Shown piece after piece: positions 1 through 6,416 of a stretch of 9,645 nt of DNA (positions within the stretch are counted from its first letter, which is position 1; every line of letters begins with the position of its first letter). Both the position numbers and the translations under genes were made by a program. The notes under the pieces were generated by a model. The model worked only from the letters and a program-made list of their open reading frames with translations. It was not told where the DNA came from and did not search any database. The DNA comes from Clostridiales bacterium (GTDB taxonomy: Bacteria > Bacillota > Clostridia > Christensenellales > Aristaeellaceae). The stretch spans positions 1-9,645 of the forward strand of contig SFFS01000099.1 in NCBI GenBank assembly GCA_004557805.1, given 5' to 3'.

Positions 1-915
1 CTGCGCGGCGGGCGTTCGATGGGCGTTTACAATACGTGCGACGTGACCGAGCAGGACATCAGCCGCCTGATGGTCGGGCGCGATGTGGTGCTGACGGTTC
101 AAAAGGGCGCGGCGAAGCCGCAGGAAACCGTGCTGAAGGTTCGCGGCGTTTCCTATACGAACGACTGGAACAAGAAAATGCTCGATGATGTGTCGTTCTC
201 CGTGCGCAAGGGCGAGATTCTCGGCGTTGCGGGCGTGGAGGGGAACGGCCAGCGTGAACTGGTGGATATTCTCTTCGGGCTGGGCCGCCGGCCGGAGGAG
301 GGAACCGTGACGGTGAACGGCAGGAACGTGCTGGGCAGAGAGCAGGACAGCCTGCGGGAGATGGGCGTTTCGCTTGTGCCGGAGGATCGGATGCTGTACG
401 GCATCGCCTCGAACGCGACGATTGAGGAGAACATCGTCAGCGACCGCGTGGGCAAAAAGCGGTTCAACCGCGGCCTGCTGTTCAACATGAAGGCGCTGCA
501 CAAGGAGACCGACCGGCTGGTAAAGGAATTCCGGGTGCTGTGCTCCTCGCGCAATCAGAAGGTGGGCATGCTCTCCGGAGGAAACATTCAGAAGGTCGTC
601 GTGGCGCGCGAGTTTTCCAGCGATCCGGTGCTGATTATCGCCGACCAGCCGACGCGCGGCATCGACGTGGGCGCGACGGAATTCATCCGCAACGAGCTGG
701 TTCGCCTTTCGCGTGCGGGAGCGGCCGTGCTGCTGGTTTCGGCCGATCTGAACGAAGTGATGGAGCTGTCCGATTCGCTGATCGTGTTCCATAACGGCAG
801 AATCGCCGCCTATTTTGAGGACACGGGCGTTTTGACGGACGAAATCATGGGCGAATATATGCTGGGCCTGAAAAAGCAGGACGACGCGCAGATCGGGAGG
901 GTATGCCATGAATAA
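1..915 (+). CDS. Nucleoside-type ABC transporter ATP-binding protein, C-terminal part (5' end outside window)
   Basis: This is the ATP-hydrolysing subunit of an importer of the sugar/nucleoside (RbsA/NupO-like) class, which has two nucleotide-binding domains in one chain. The reading frame is open from base 1, so the Met at 19 is internal. The first visible residues, ending in LMVGRDV, are the tail of domain 1 and the linker. Domain 2 follows. Counting from the Met at 19, it has a degenerate Walker A (GVEGNGQRE, about 72-80), the signature LSGGNIQK (185-192), Walker B and D-loop LIIADQPTRGID (205-216), and an H-loop region VSADLNEV (240-247). Gln stands where the catalytic Glu normally follows the Walker B Asp, and the switch His is missing; a degenerate second domain is common in this class. 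The gene overlaps the next permease by 8 bp, so they are co-transcribed. Nucleoside substrate is inferred from the permease type and the two downstream nucleoside hydrolases; a sugar substrate is the alternative. Confidence 0.93.
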   Translation: MRGGRSMGVYNTCDVTEQDISRLMVGRDVVLTVQKGAAKPQETVLKVRGVSYTNDWNKKMLDDVSFSVRKGEILGVAGVEGNGQRELVDILFGLGRRPEEGTVTVNGRNVLGREQDSLREMGVSLVPEDRMLYGIASNATIEENIVSDRVGKKRFNRGLLFNMKALHKETDRLVKEFRVLCSSRNQKVGMLSGGNIQKVVVAREFSSDPVLIIADQPTRGIDVGATEFIRNELVRLSRAGAAVLLVSADLNEVMELSDSLIVFHNGRIAAYFEDTGVLTDEIMGEYMLGLKKQDDAQIGRVCHE

Positions 916-2014
916 GCGGCGCATGACGGCGTTCAATCTGGTGCGCGGCTGCGCATCGATTCTGGTGGCGCTGCTGGTGGCGGCGGTGCTGATTTTTATC
1001 AGCTGCGACCAGCCGTGGCTGGCACTGCGGTATCTGATTCTCGGGCCGGTGATCGACTTCAAGGGCGGCGCGTCGTTTAACCTGATGAGCCTGTATACGA
1101 TCTTTGGCAGCATGATTCCGATTATGTTCACGGGACTGGGCGTATGCGTGATGTTCTCGGCCAACGAGTTCAACCTCGGCGGCGAGGGCTGCGTGATGGT
1201 GGGCGGTTTTGTCGGCGCGCTCTGCGCGATTTATATCCCCATGCCCGCCTGGATTCATCCGGCCTTCTGCGTGCTGATGTCGATGCTCGTGTGCGGAGCG
1301 ATCATGCTCATCCCATCGCTTCTGAAGGTAAAGCTGGGCGCGAGCGAAATGGTCTGTACGCTGATGCTCAACTACGTCATGCTTTACACCGTCAAGCATT
1401 TCCTGACGAACGTGTTCGCCGACCGCTCCAAGGGGCAGACGCAGACGGCGCAGTTCCTCAGCAGCGGACGCATTACGGCGCTGGTCATGCGCGCGAAGTT
1501 TACATGGGGGTTCTTCGTGGCGCTGGCGATGGTGGGGCTGATGTGGCTGTTCATGTATCGCACGCGCTGGGGCTACACCATCCGCATGCTGGGCGTGAAC
1601 CGTGAGTTCTCGCGCTACTCCGGGCTGCATGTGGGCGGCACGGTGGTGCTGGCGCAGGTGATCGGCGGCATGCTTTCGGGCATGGGCGGCTCGATTGAAA
1701 TGCTGGGGCGGTATACGTCGTTTAAGTGGAACAGCCTGCCCGGCTACGGCTGGGATGGCATGACGGTGGCGATTCTGGCCAAGAACAACCCCATTTTTGT
1801 GCCGCTGGCGGCGTTTTTCATCGCGTATCTGGACCGCGGCTGCCAGCTGATGGCCACCTACTGCAATATTTCCGCCAACATGATCGATATCATTCAGGCC
1901 GTGATCTTCCTGTTCTTTACGGCGGAGCAGTTCCTGTCGGGGTACCGGCAGAAGCTGGTCGTTAAAAGCGCTAAAGAAGAGCTGCTGGCTGCGGAAGGAG
2001 GCGCGAAGGCATGA
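908..2014 (+). CDS. ABC transporter permease, BPD_transp_2 family (NupP/YufP-like)
   Basis: This is an inner-membrane permease of 368 residues, the usual size for the longer of the two permeases in BmpA-type nucleoside importers. It has a short basic N-terminus (MNKRR) followed by a hydrophobic segment at about 15-32, and further hydrophobic segments spread to about residue 340. Family motifs are visible in order: FNLGGEG (89-94 region), the coupling-type LGASEMVCTLMLNYV (143-157), GGMLSGMGGSIEMLG (253-267) and GYGWDGMTVAILAKNNP (279-295). The ATG at 908 has GGGAGG at 895-900 with 7 bp spacing and lies inside the end of the ATPase gene. Its stop overlaps the next permease start as ATGA. The two permeases should pair in the membrane and dock on the upstream ATPase. 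Family assignment is firm; the exact substrate is inferred from the nucleoside hydrolases in the same operon. Confidence 0.93.
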   Translation: MNKRRMTAFNLVRGCASILVALLVAAVLIFISCDQPWLALRYLILGPVIDFKGGASFNLMSLYTIFGSMIPIMFTGLGVCVMFSANEFNLGGEGCVMVGGFVGALCAIYIPMPAWIHPAFCVLMSMLVCGAIMLIPSLLKVKLGASEMVCTLMLNYVMLYTVKHFLTNVFADRSKGQTQTAQFLSSGRITALVMRAKFTWGFFVALAMVGLMWLFMYRTRWGYTIRMLGVNREFSRYSGLHVGGTVVLAQVIGGMLSGMGGSIEMLGRYTSFKWNSLPGYGWDGMTVAILAKNNPIFVPLAAFFIAYLDRGCQLMATYCNISANMIDIIQAVIFLFFTAEQFLSGYRQKLVVKSAKEELLAAEGGAKA

Positions 2015-2967
2015 GCAGATTCTTTTCCATGCTGTGGCAGACGGCGTTTTTCTTCTCGATCCTGCGCATTACCGCGCCGATCCTTTTCGCCGCGCTGGGC
2101 GCGGTCGTATCCGAAAAGGCCGGCTGCTCGAACATCGGTCTGGAAGGCATCATGATGATTTCCGCGCTGTTCGGCGCGCTGTTTGCGTATTGGACGCAGA
2201 GCTGGCTTGCGGGCGTGATCGCGGCGATGCTCATCGGCGCGCTGGTGGCGTTCATGATCGGCTTCTTCGCGCTGAAGCTGAAGACGGATATCATCCTCGC
2301 CGGAATTGCCGTGAACATGATCGGCGACGGCGGCACGCAGTTTTTCCTGTATCTGTTCACCGGAATGAACGGCAACACCTCGGGTCTGACCACCGCGAAG
2401 ATGCTTATTCCCACGGTGCGAATTCCGCTCATTGCCGATATCCCCGTCGTGGGCGAAATCCTGTCCGGTCATTCGGTGCTGACGTATGCGGCGTTCCTGA
2501 TGGTGCTGGTTCTGTGGGTGATCCTGCAGAAGACGCCGCTGGGGCTGAACATCCGCGCAGTGGGCGAGAACGCCAACGCGGCCTCGTCGGTGGGCGTGAG
2601 CGTGCTGAAATATAAGTATACCGCGCTGATGATGGGGGGCGCGCTGGCCGGACTGGGCGGCGCGTTCATGAGCATGTATTACAGCCAGAGCTGGAACGTG
2701 AACATGGTGGCCGGGCGCGGCTTCATTGCGCTGGCGGCTGAAGCGATGGGCAACCATACGCCGCTTGGCGCGATGCTTTCGTCTCTGCTGTTCGGCCTGG
2801 CGCAGGCGCTGAGCATTCGCGTCGACGGCCTGCCGGGCTTCTCGAGCGATATTGTCTCGGCCGTTCCGTATGCGATTACGATTATCGGCCTTGCGGCGTA
2901 TGCGGCCATACAGAAGACGCGCGCGGGCAGCGCGCACCGCATCCGCGCGCCGAAGAGTGCGAGGTGA
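2011..2967 (+). CDS. ABC transporter permease, BPD_transp_2 family (NupQ/YufQ-like)
   Basis: This is the second inner-membrane permease of the same importer, 318 residues, the usual size of the shorter partner. Hydrophobic segments run from about residue 12 to 300. Typical motifs are SNIGLEGIMM (40-49), KTDIILAGIAVNM (91-103), GLNIRAVGENANAASSVGV (178-196), GALAGLGGAFMS (210-221) and GRGFIALAAEAMGNHTPLGA (235-254). The last two are characteristic of transporters related to RbsC and NupQ. Its start overlaps the preceding stop (ATGA, 2011-2014) and has AAGGAGG at 1995-2001 with 9 bp spacing. It ends with a short basic tail, KTRAGSAHRIRAPKSAR, expected to be cytoplasmic. The next gene starts 4 bp later, so the transporter and the nucleoside hydrolases share a transcript and probably a pathway. 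Confidence 0.93.
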   Translation: MSRFFSMLWQTAFFFSILRITAPILFAALGAVVSEKAGCSNIGLEGIMMISALFGALFAYWTQSWLAGVIAAMLIGALVAFMIGFFALKLKTDIILAGIAVNMIGDGGTQFFLYLFTGMNGNTSGLTTAKMLIPTVRIPLIADIPVVGEILSGHSVLTYAAFLMVLVLWVILQKTPLGLNIRAVGENANAASSVGVSVLKYKYTALMMGGALAGLGGAFMSMYYSQSWNVNMVAGRGFIALAAEAMGNHTPLGAMLSSLLFGLAQALSIRVDGLPGFSSDIVSAVPYAITIIGLAAYAAIQKTRAGSAHRIRAPKSAR

Positions 2968-2968
2968 G
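2961..2968 (+). promoter_or_regulatory. Ribosome binding site that decides the start of the first nucleoside hydrolase
   Basis: GAGGTGAG lies 3 bp upstream of the ATG at 2972 and overlaps the stop codon of the permease. The same frame stays open back to an ATG at 2852, but the 40 extra residues there are an Arg-rich read-through of the permease gene. The family motif DCDPGHDD belongs close to the N-terminus, which the start at 2972 gives. Confidence 0.7.
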
Positions 2969-2971
2969 AGC

Positions 2972-3919
2972 ATGAAGAAAATTCCGATTCTGATCGACTG
3001 CGACCCCGGCCACGACGACGCGATTGCGCTCGTGCTGGCCGCGGCGTGCCCGGAGCTGGACATCCGCTGCGTGACGACGACGGCGGGCAACCAGACGCTT
3101 GAAAAGACGACCTATAACGCGCGCCGCATCCTTACGCTGATCGGCCGCACGGATATCCCCGTGGCAAAGGGGCGCGAAACGCCGCTGCTGGCAAAGCCCA
3201 TGCAGGCCGCCAGCGTGCACGGCGATTCCGGGTTGGACGGCCCGCCGCTGCCCGAGCCGGGGCAGGAGCTTTCGCCGCTTTCGTCTGTGGACCTGATGGC
3301 AAAGACGATCCGCGAATGCGGGGAACCGGTTACGCTGGTGGCGACAGGGCCGCTGACGAACGTGGCGGCGCTTTTCCTGGCGCATCCCGAACTGAAGGAG
3401 CGCATCACGCGCATTTCGCTGATGGGCGGCGGTCTGGCGCACGGTAACTGGACGCCGGCGGCGGAGTTTAACATTCTCGTCGACCCGGAAGCGGCGGAAA
3501 TTGTCTATACGTCCGGCGTGCCGATCGTCATGGCGGGTCTCGACGTGACGGAAAAGGCGCTGCTTTATGCAGAGGATTTCGCGCGCATCCGCGCGGTGGG
3601 GAACCCGGTTGCGCAGACTGTGGCCGACTGGCTCGACTTCTTCTACGTATTCCACAAGAACAAGGGCTACCGGGGCGCGACGGTGCATGATCCGGTAGCC
3701 GTTACGGCGCTGGTACGCCCCGAAATGCTGACGATGCAGCCCGTGCATGTGGATATTGAAACCTGCGGCGATTACTGCCGTGGCGCGACGATCGCCGACT
3801 GGTTCCATACGGCGGGCCGCCCCGAAAACGTGACGGCCATTACCGGAATCGACCGGGAAGCGTTTGTGGATTTGATCGTGGAGGCCGTGGGCCGCTATGG
3901 AAAGGAGGCGCGGGCATGA
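2972..3919 (+). CDS. Nucleoside hydrolase (IUNH/Rih family), canonical active site
   Basis: This cytoplasmic enzyme of 315 residues, the normal family length, is expected to cleave the N-glycosidic bond of ribonucleosides to give free base and ribose, using one bound calcium. The calcium and ribose-binding Asp cluster is intact (DCDPGHDD, Asp9/11/15/16), as are Asn40, the TGPLTN loop (125-130), the ribose-contacting Glu165 and Asn167 in AAEFN, and the catalytic pair His239-Asp240 in VHDPVAV. These correspond to His241 and Asp242 of the Crithidia enzyme (known for the family). The gene starts 4 bp after the permease and ends in an ATGA overlap with a second hydrolase. Co-transcription with an ABC importer supports cleavage of imported nucleosides. 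Purine versus pyrimidine preference cannot be read from these motifs. I see no truncation or frameshift. Confidence 0.94.
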   Translation: MKKIPILIDCDPGHDDAIALVLAAACPELDIRCVTTTAGNQTLEKTTYNARRILTLIGRTDIPVAKGRETPLLAKPMQAASVHGDSGLDGPPLPEPGQELSPLSSVDLMAKTIRECGEPVTLVATGPLTNVAALFLAHPELKERITRISLMGGGLAHGNWTPAAEFNILVDPEAAEIVYTSGVPIVMAGLDVTEKALLYAEDFARIRAVGNPVAQTVADWLDFFYVFHKNKGYRGATVHDPVAVTALVRPEMLTMQPVHVDIETCGDYCRGATIADWFHTAGRPENVTAITGIDREAFVDLIVEAVGRYGKEARA

Positions 3920-4842
3920 CGAAGTTCCCTGTGTGGATCGACTGCGATCCGGGGGTGGATGATTCCTGCGCGCTGGTGCTGGCTTCCCGGCTGGAATGCC
4001 TCGATATCCGCGGAATTTCCGCCGTGGCGGGCAACGTGCCGCTGGAAAAAACCTTCCGCAACGCGCGCGCCGTGGCGAAGCTGGCGGGCATTGCGGCTCC
4101 GGTTTATCCGGGCGCAAAGCGCCCGCTGAGAACCGAACCCCACACCGCCGAGTATTTCCACGGCGAAAACGGGCTGGGCGGCTGCGAGATACCCGATTCG
4201 GACACGCCGGAAGAGACGGCGCCCGCCTGGGACGCGCTTTACGCCGAGGCCGTGCGGCAGAAGGGCGAGCTGACGCTGCTCGCGCTTGGGCCGATGACGA
4301 ACGTCGCCGTTGCGCTGGCCGCGCATCCCGATCTGCCGAAATATTTGAAGCGGATGATTCTGATCCTCGGTGGTTCGGAGCATGGCAACATCACTCCGGC
4401 GGCGGAATTTAACGCTTATGCCGATCCGGACGCCGCGGCGATGACGCTCAAGTGCGGCGCGGAAATCGTCATGCTCGGGCTGGACGTGCTGATGCAGGCA
4501 TACGCTTATCCGGCCGATCTGGCGCGCGTTTTCGGCGCGGATAACGCGTGCGCGCGCTTCCTGCGCGAGGCGCACCAGTTCAGCCTGAAGGCCAGCGCGC
4601 GCTACGGGCGCGACAGCCTCGCTCTGTGCGACAGCTGCGCGGTGATGTACGCCGCCTTCCCGGAGATGTTCGAGGGCGTGTGCTGCGGCGTGGCCGTGGA
4701 GACGCGCGGGAAATATACGCTTGGGAAGACCGTCGTTGACGCGGTGACCGATCACAAGCTTGGATTTGAAAACGCGCTGTTCGTGACGAAAATCGACCGG
4801 GAAGCGTATCTGCGCAGGCTCGAAGCGCTGATGGCAAAATAA
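3916..4842 (+). CDS. Nucleoside hydrolase family protein, second paralogue, Cys at the catalytic His position
   Basis: This is a second IUNH-family protein of 308 residues, clearly related to the preceding one, especially at the N-terminus. It keeps the Asp cluster (DCDPGVDD, Asp9/11/15/16), Asn40, FHGENGLGG (81-89), the GPMTN loop (125-129), Glu164 and Asn166 in AAEFN, and Asp239. At the position of the catalytic His it has Cys238 (LALCDSCAV), and the LDVT motif of the first paralogue reads LDVL. A Cys here is known, as far as I recall, in one subgroup of the family (group III), so it is probably active but with different leaving-group chemistry or substrate. The start overlaps the previous stop (ATGA) and has AAAGGAGG at 3901-3908 with 7 bp spacing. 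It is the last gene of the operon, followed within 20 bp by a hairpin terminator. The family is firm; the substrate is not known. Confidence 0.92.
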   Translation: MTKFPVWIDCDPGVDDSCALVLASRLECLDIRGISAVAGNVPLEKTFRNARAVAKLAGIAAPVYPGAKRPLRTEPHTAEYFHGENGLGGCEIPDSDTPEETAPAWDALYAEAVRQKGELTLLALGPMTNVAVALAAHPDLPKYLKRMILILGGSEHGNITPAAEFNAYADPDAAAMTLKCGAEIVMLGLDVLMQAYAYPADLARVFGADNACARFLREAHQFSLKASARYGRDSLALCDSCAVMYAAFPEMFEGVCCGVAVETRGKYTLGKTVVDAVTDHKLGFENALFVTKIDREAYLRRLEALMAK

Positions 4843-4859
4843 CATAGATAAAAGAAATC

Positions 4860-4890
4860 GGGCCGCCGGAAAACCGGCGGCCCCATATTA
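4860..4890. terminator. Bidirectional intrinsic terminator between convergent genes
   Basis: A perfect 10-bp stem, GGGCCGCCGG (4860-4869) and CCGGCGGCCC (4874-4883), closes an AAAA loop. On the + strand it is followed by a weak T-rich stretch (CATATTATTTG), 18 bp after the nucleoside hydrolase stop. On the - strand it is followed by GATTTCTTTTATC, a better T-run, so it can also end the alcohol dehydrogenase transcript. The convergent arrangement fits both uses. Confidence 0.85.
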
Positions 4891-4913
4891 TTTGCCCCTT
4901 CGGGGAGCGTTCG

Positions 4914-4945
4914 GGCCGGCGCGCTTGAACGCCCGCGCGCCGGCC
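4914..4945. other. Long GC-rich hairpin just past the alcohol dehydrogenase stop
   Basis: A perfect 11-bp inverted repeat, GGCCGGCGCGC (4914-4924) and GCGCGCCGGCC (4935-4945), has a 10-nt loop and sits 2 bp beyond the - strand stop codon. No T-run follows it in either direction, so it is not a textbook terminator. It could protect the mRNA 3' end or help the stem at 4860-4883. A third small stem with a TTCG-type loop (4895-4905) lies between them. Confidence 0.6.
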
Positions 4946-4947
4946 GG

Positions 4948-6144
4948 TCAGGCCGAAGGCCCTTCCTTCGCCATGCGGTAAATCTGCGCCAGGTCGTTTT
5001 TCTTCAGCGGAACGATGCAGCCCACCGAGCCGCCGCCCGCCTGTTCGCAGCTTTCCGCCATGCGCTCGATCTGCTCGTCCGTGGGCGATACGCCCAGCTC
5101 GCGCAGCGAGGTCGGCATGCCGATGGAACGGTAGAACGCCTCCATCGCGCGGATTCCAGCCTCGGCGGTTTCCGCGTCGCAGGCTCCGGGCGCGACGCCC
5201 AGCACGTTTACCGCGAACTGCGAAAAGCGCGGCAGCGCGGCATGGCATACGTAGCGCGCCCAGCTGCCCCATACGGCTGCCAGCCCCGCGCCGTGCGCCA
5301 CGTCGAACAGGCCGCCAAGCTCATGCTCGAGCAGGTGGCTCGACCAGTCGCCGCCGCCGGTGCCGCAGCCTGTCAGTCCGTTGTGGGAAAGACTGCCCGC
5401 CCACATGATTTCCGCGCGCGCTTTGTAATCATGCGGATTGCCGGCCAGCACGCGCGCATAGTGCATGACGTTCCGCATCAGCGCTTCGCTGAGCGCGTCG
5501 CTGAGCGCCATGTTGTCGTTCTGGTTAAAATAGCGCTCCATTGTGTGCATGAGAATATCCGCCGCGCCGCTGGCCGTCTGGTAGGCGGGCAGAGTCATCG
5601 TCAGCTCCGGGTTCATTACGGCGAACTTTGCGCGGGAAAGGTTGGAGTCATAGGCGCGCTTGAGCGCGCTTTTTTCGTTTGTGATGACGCAGCCGTTGCT
5701 CATTTCGCTGCCTGCGGCGGCGATGGTCAAAACGACGCCGAGCGGCAGACAGGCGGCCGCTTCCCGCTTTTTTTCAAAAAAGTCCCACACGTCGCCTTCG
5801 TTTGCAGCGCCATAGGCGATGGCCTTCGCAGAGTCGATCACGCTGCCGCCGCCGACGGCCAGAATGAAATCGACGCCCTCACTGCGGCAAAGCTCGACGC
5901 CCTGATAAACCAGCGAAAGGTGCGGGTTGGGCACCACGCCGCCCAGCGACACGAACGGAATGTTTTCCGCTTCGAGCGCCCGTCCGATGCGGCCGATAAG
6001 CCCGGAAGCCAGCGCGCTTTTTCCACCGTAATGGATCAGCGCCTTGCGCACGCCCTGCTCGCGGAGCAGCTTTCCGGTCGATTCTTCCGCGCCTTTGCCG
6101 AACACAACGCGGGTCGGCGCGTAAAACTCAAAATTTGCATACAT
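4948..6144 (-). CDS. Iron-containing alcohol dehydrogenase (butanol dehydrogenase / YqhD-like)
   Basis: This is a 398-residue cytoplasmic NAD(P)-dependent alcohol/aldehyde oxidoreductase of the iron-dependent type III family (usual length about 380-400). The N-terminus FEFYAPTRVVFGKG is typical of the BDH/YqhD branch. The nucleotide-binding GGGS motif is at 98-101 with Asp104. Metal ligands are visible as Asp196 and His200 (GAADILMHTMERYF), His270 (SSHLLEHE) and His284 (DVAHGAGLAAVWGSW), matching the spacing of the YqhD ligands. The start at 6144 has AAGGA (6147-6151, read on the - strand) a few bases upstream and places the family motif right at the N-terminus. The gene is alone on its strand, convergent with the nucleoside operon and divergent from the sugar kinase. 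I could not fix a promoter: the AT-rich stretch at 6170-6235 is the likely place. The substrate is unknown; reduction of aldehydes from fermentation or sugar breakdown is the usual role. Confidence 0.94.
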   Translation of the reverse strand: MYANFEFYAPTRVVFGKGAEESTGKLLREQGVRKALIHYGGKSALASGLIGRIGRALEAENIPFVSLGGVVPNPHLSLVYQGVELCRSEGVDFILAVGGGSVIDSAKAIAYGAANEGDVWDFFEKKREAAACLPLGVVLTIAAAGSEMSNGCVITNEKSALKRAYDSNLSRAKFAVMNPELTMTLPAYQTASGAADILMHTMERYFNQNDNMALSDALSEALMRNVMHYARVLAGNPHDYKARAEIMWAGSLSHNGLTGCGTGGGDWSSHLLEHELGGLFDVAHGAGLAAVWGSWARYVCHAALPRFSQFAVNVLGVAPGACDAETAEAGIRAMEAFYRSIGMPTSLRELGVSPTDEQIERMAESCEQAGGGSVGCIVPLKKNDLAQIYRMAKEGPSA

Positions 6145-6251
6145 GGTCCTTCGCCGCTTTTCTGTTAGCTGAATGAAAAGAATACTAAAACAATTCCATC
6201 GTACACGGTTTTAACAAAAAATCAGGACAAAAATCGCCGCGCCAAAAGGCG

Positions 6252-6261
6252 GGTGGCCACC
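6252..6261. promoter_or_regulatory. Possible operator palindrome upstream of the kinase promoter
   Basis: GGTGGCCACC is a perfect 10-bp palindrome centred about 40 bp upstream of the TATAAT box, in the divergent intergenic region. Its position would suit an activator or a shared regulator of both genes. It is short, and in GC-rich DNA such a palindrome can occur by chance; no regulator gene lies in the window. Confidence 0.25.
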
Positions 6262-6290
6262 GCGCAGCGCTGGATTTTTCGCGGAGCGAA

Positions 6291-6299
6291 TGATATAAT
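6291..6299 (+). promoter_or_regulatory. Extended -10 promoter for the sugar kinase
   Basis: TGATATAAT is a consensus -10 hexamer (TATAAT, 6294-6299) preceded by the TGn extension. The hexamer 17 bp upstream (TGGATT, 6271-6276) matches the -35 consensus poorly, as is common when the extension is present. Transcription would start near 6306, leaving a leader of about 110 nt before the kinase. The AT-rich box stands out in a GC-rich region. Confidence 0.65.
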
Positions 6300-6402
6300 G
6301 AAACATAATGCCAAAGCCCCTGCCGGTTCCAAGCGAACGGAGGGCGGCGAAACCTGTATATGGCGGCGAAGCCGCAAAAAAAGAGCTATTCCCGTCTGAA
6401 AA

Positions 6403-6409
6403 AAGGAGG
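6403..6409 (+). promoter_or_regulatory. Ribosome binding site that decides the kinase start
   Basis: AAGGAGG sits 7 bp before the ATG at 6417, an ideal spacing. The frame is open back to an ATG at 6360, but those 19 residues (Lys-rich, MAAKPQKKSY...) precede the family's nucleotide-binding motif without need, and that ATG has no Shine-Dalgarno sequence. Confidence 0.85.
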
Positions 6410-6416
6410 ATTTCCA

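Noticed and set aside
2852..2971. An upstream in-frame ATG that would extend the first nucleoside hydrolase by 40 residues
   Set aside because: The extension is inside the permease gene and Arg-rich. The ATG at 2972 has GAGGTGAG just upstream and places the Asp motif at the expected N-terminal position.
1894..3090. Long - strand open frames opposite the permease and hydrolase genes (also 2882-4117 and 3895-4845)
   Set aside because: They have the same Arg/His-rich composition without motifs, span the boundaries of overlapping + strand genes, and lack convincing ribosome sites.
6145..6240. A - strand promoter for the alcohol dehydrogenase in the AT-rich stretch
   Set aside because: Candidate boxes such as TAGTAT have no acceptable -35 at 16-18 bp, so I did not call one.
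6360..6416. An in-frame ATG at 6360 that would extend the kinase by 19 residues
   Set aside because: It has no ribosome site, whereas AAGGAGG lies 7 bp before the ATG at 6417, and the family's nucleotide-binding motif starts directly after the latter.
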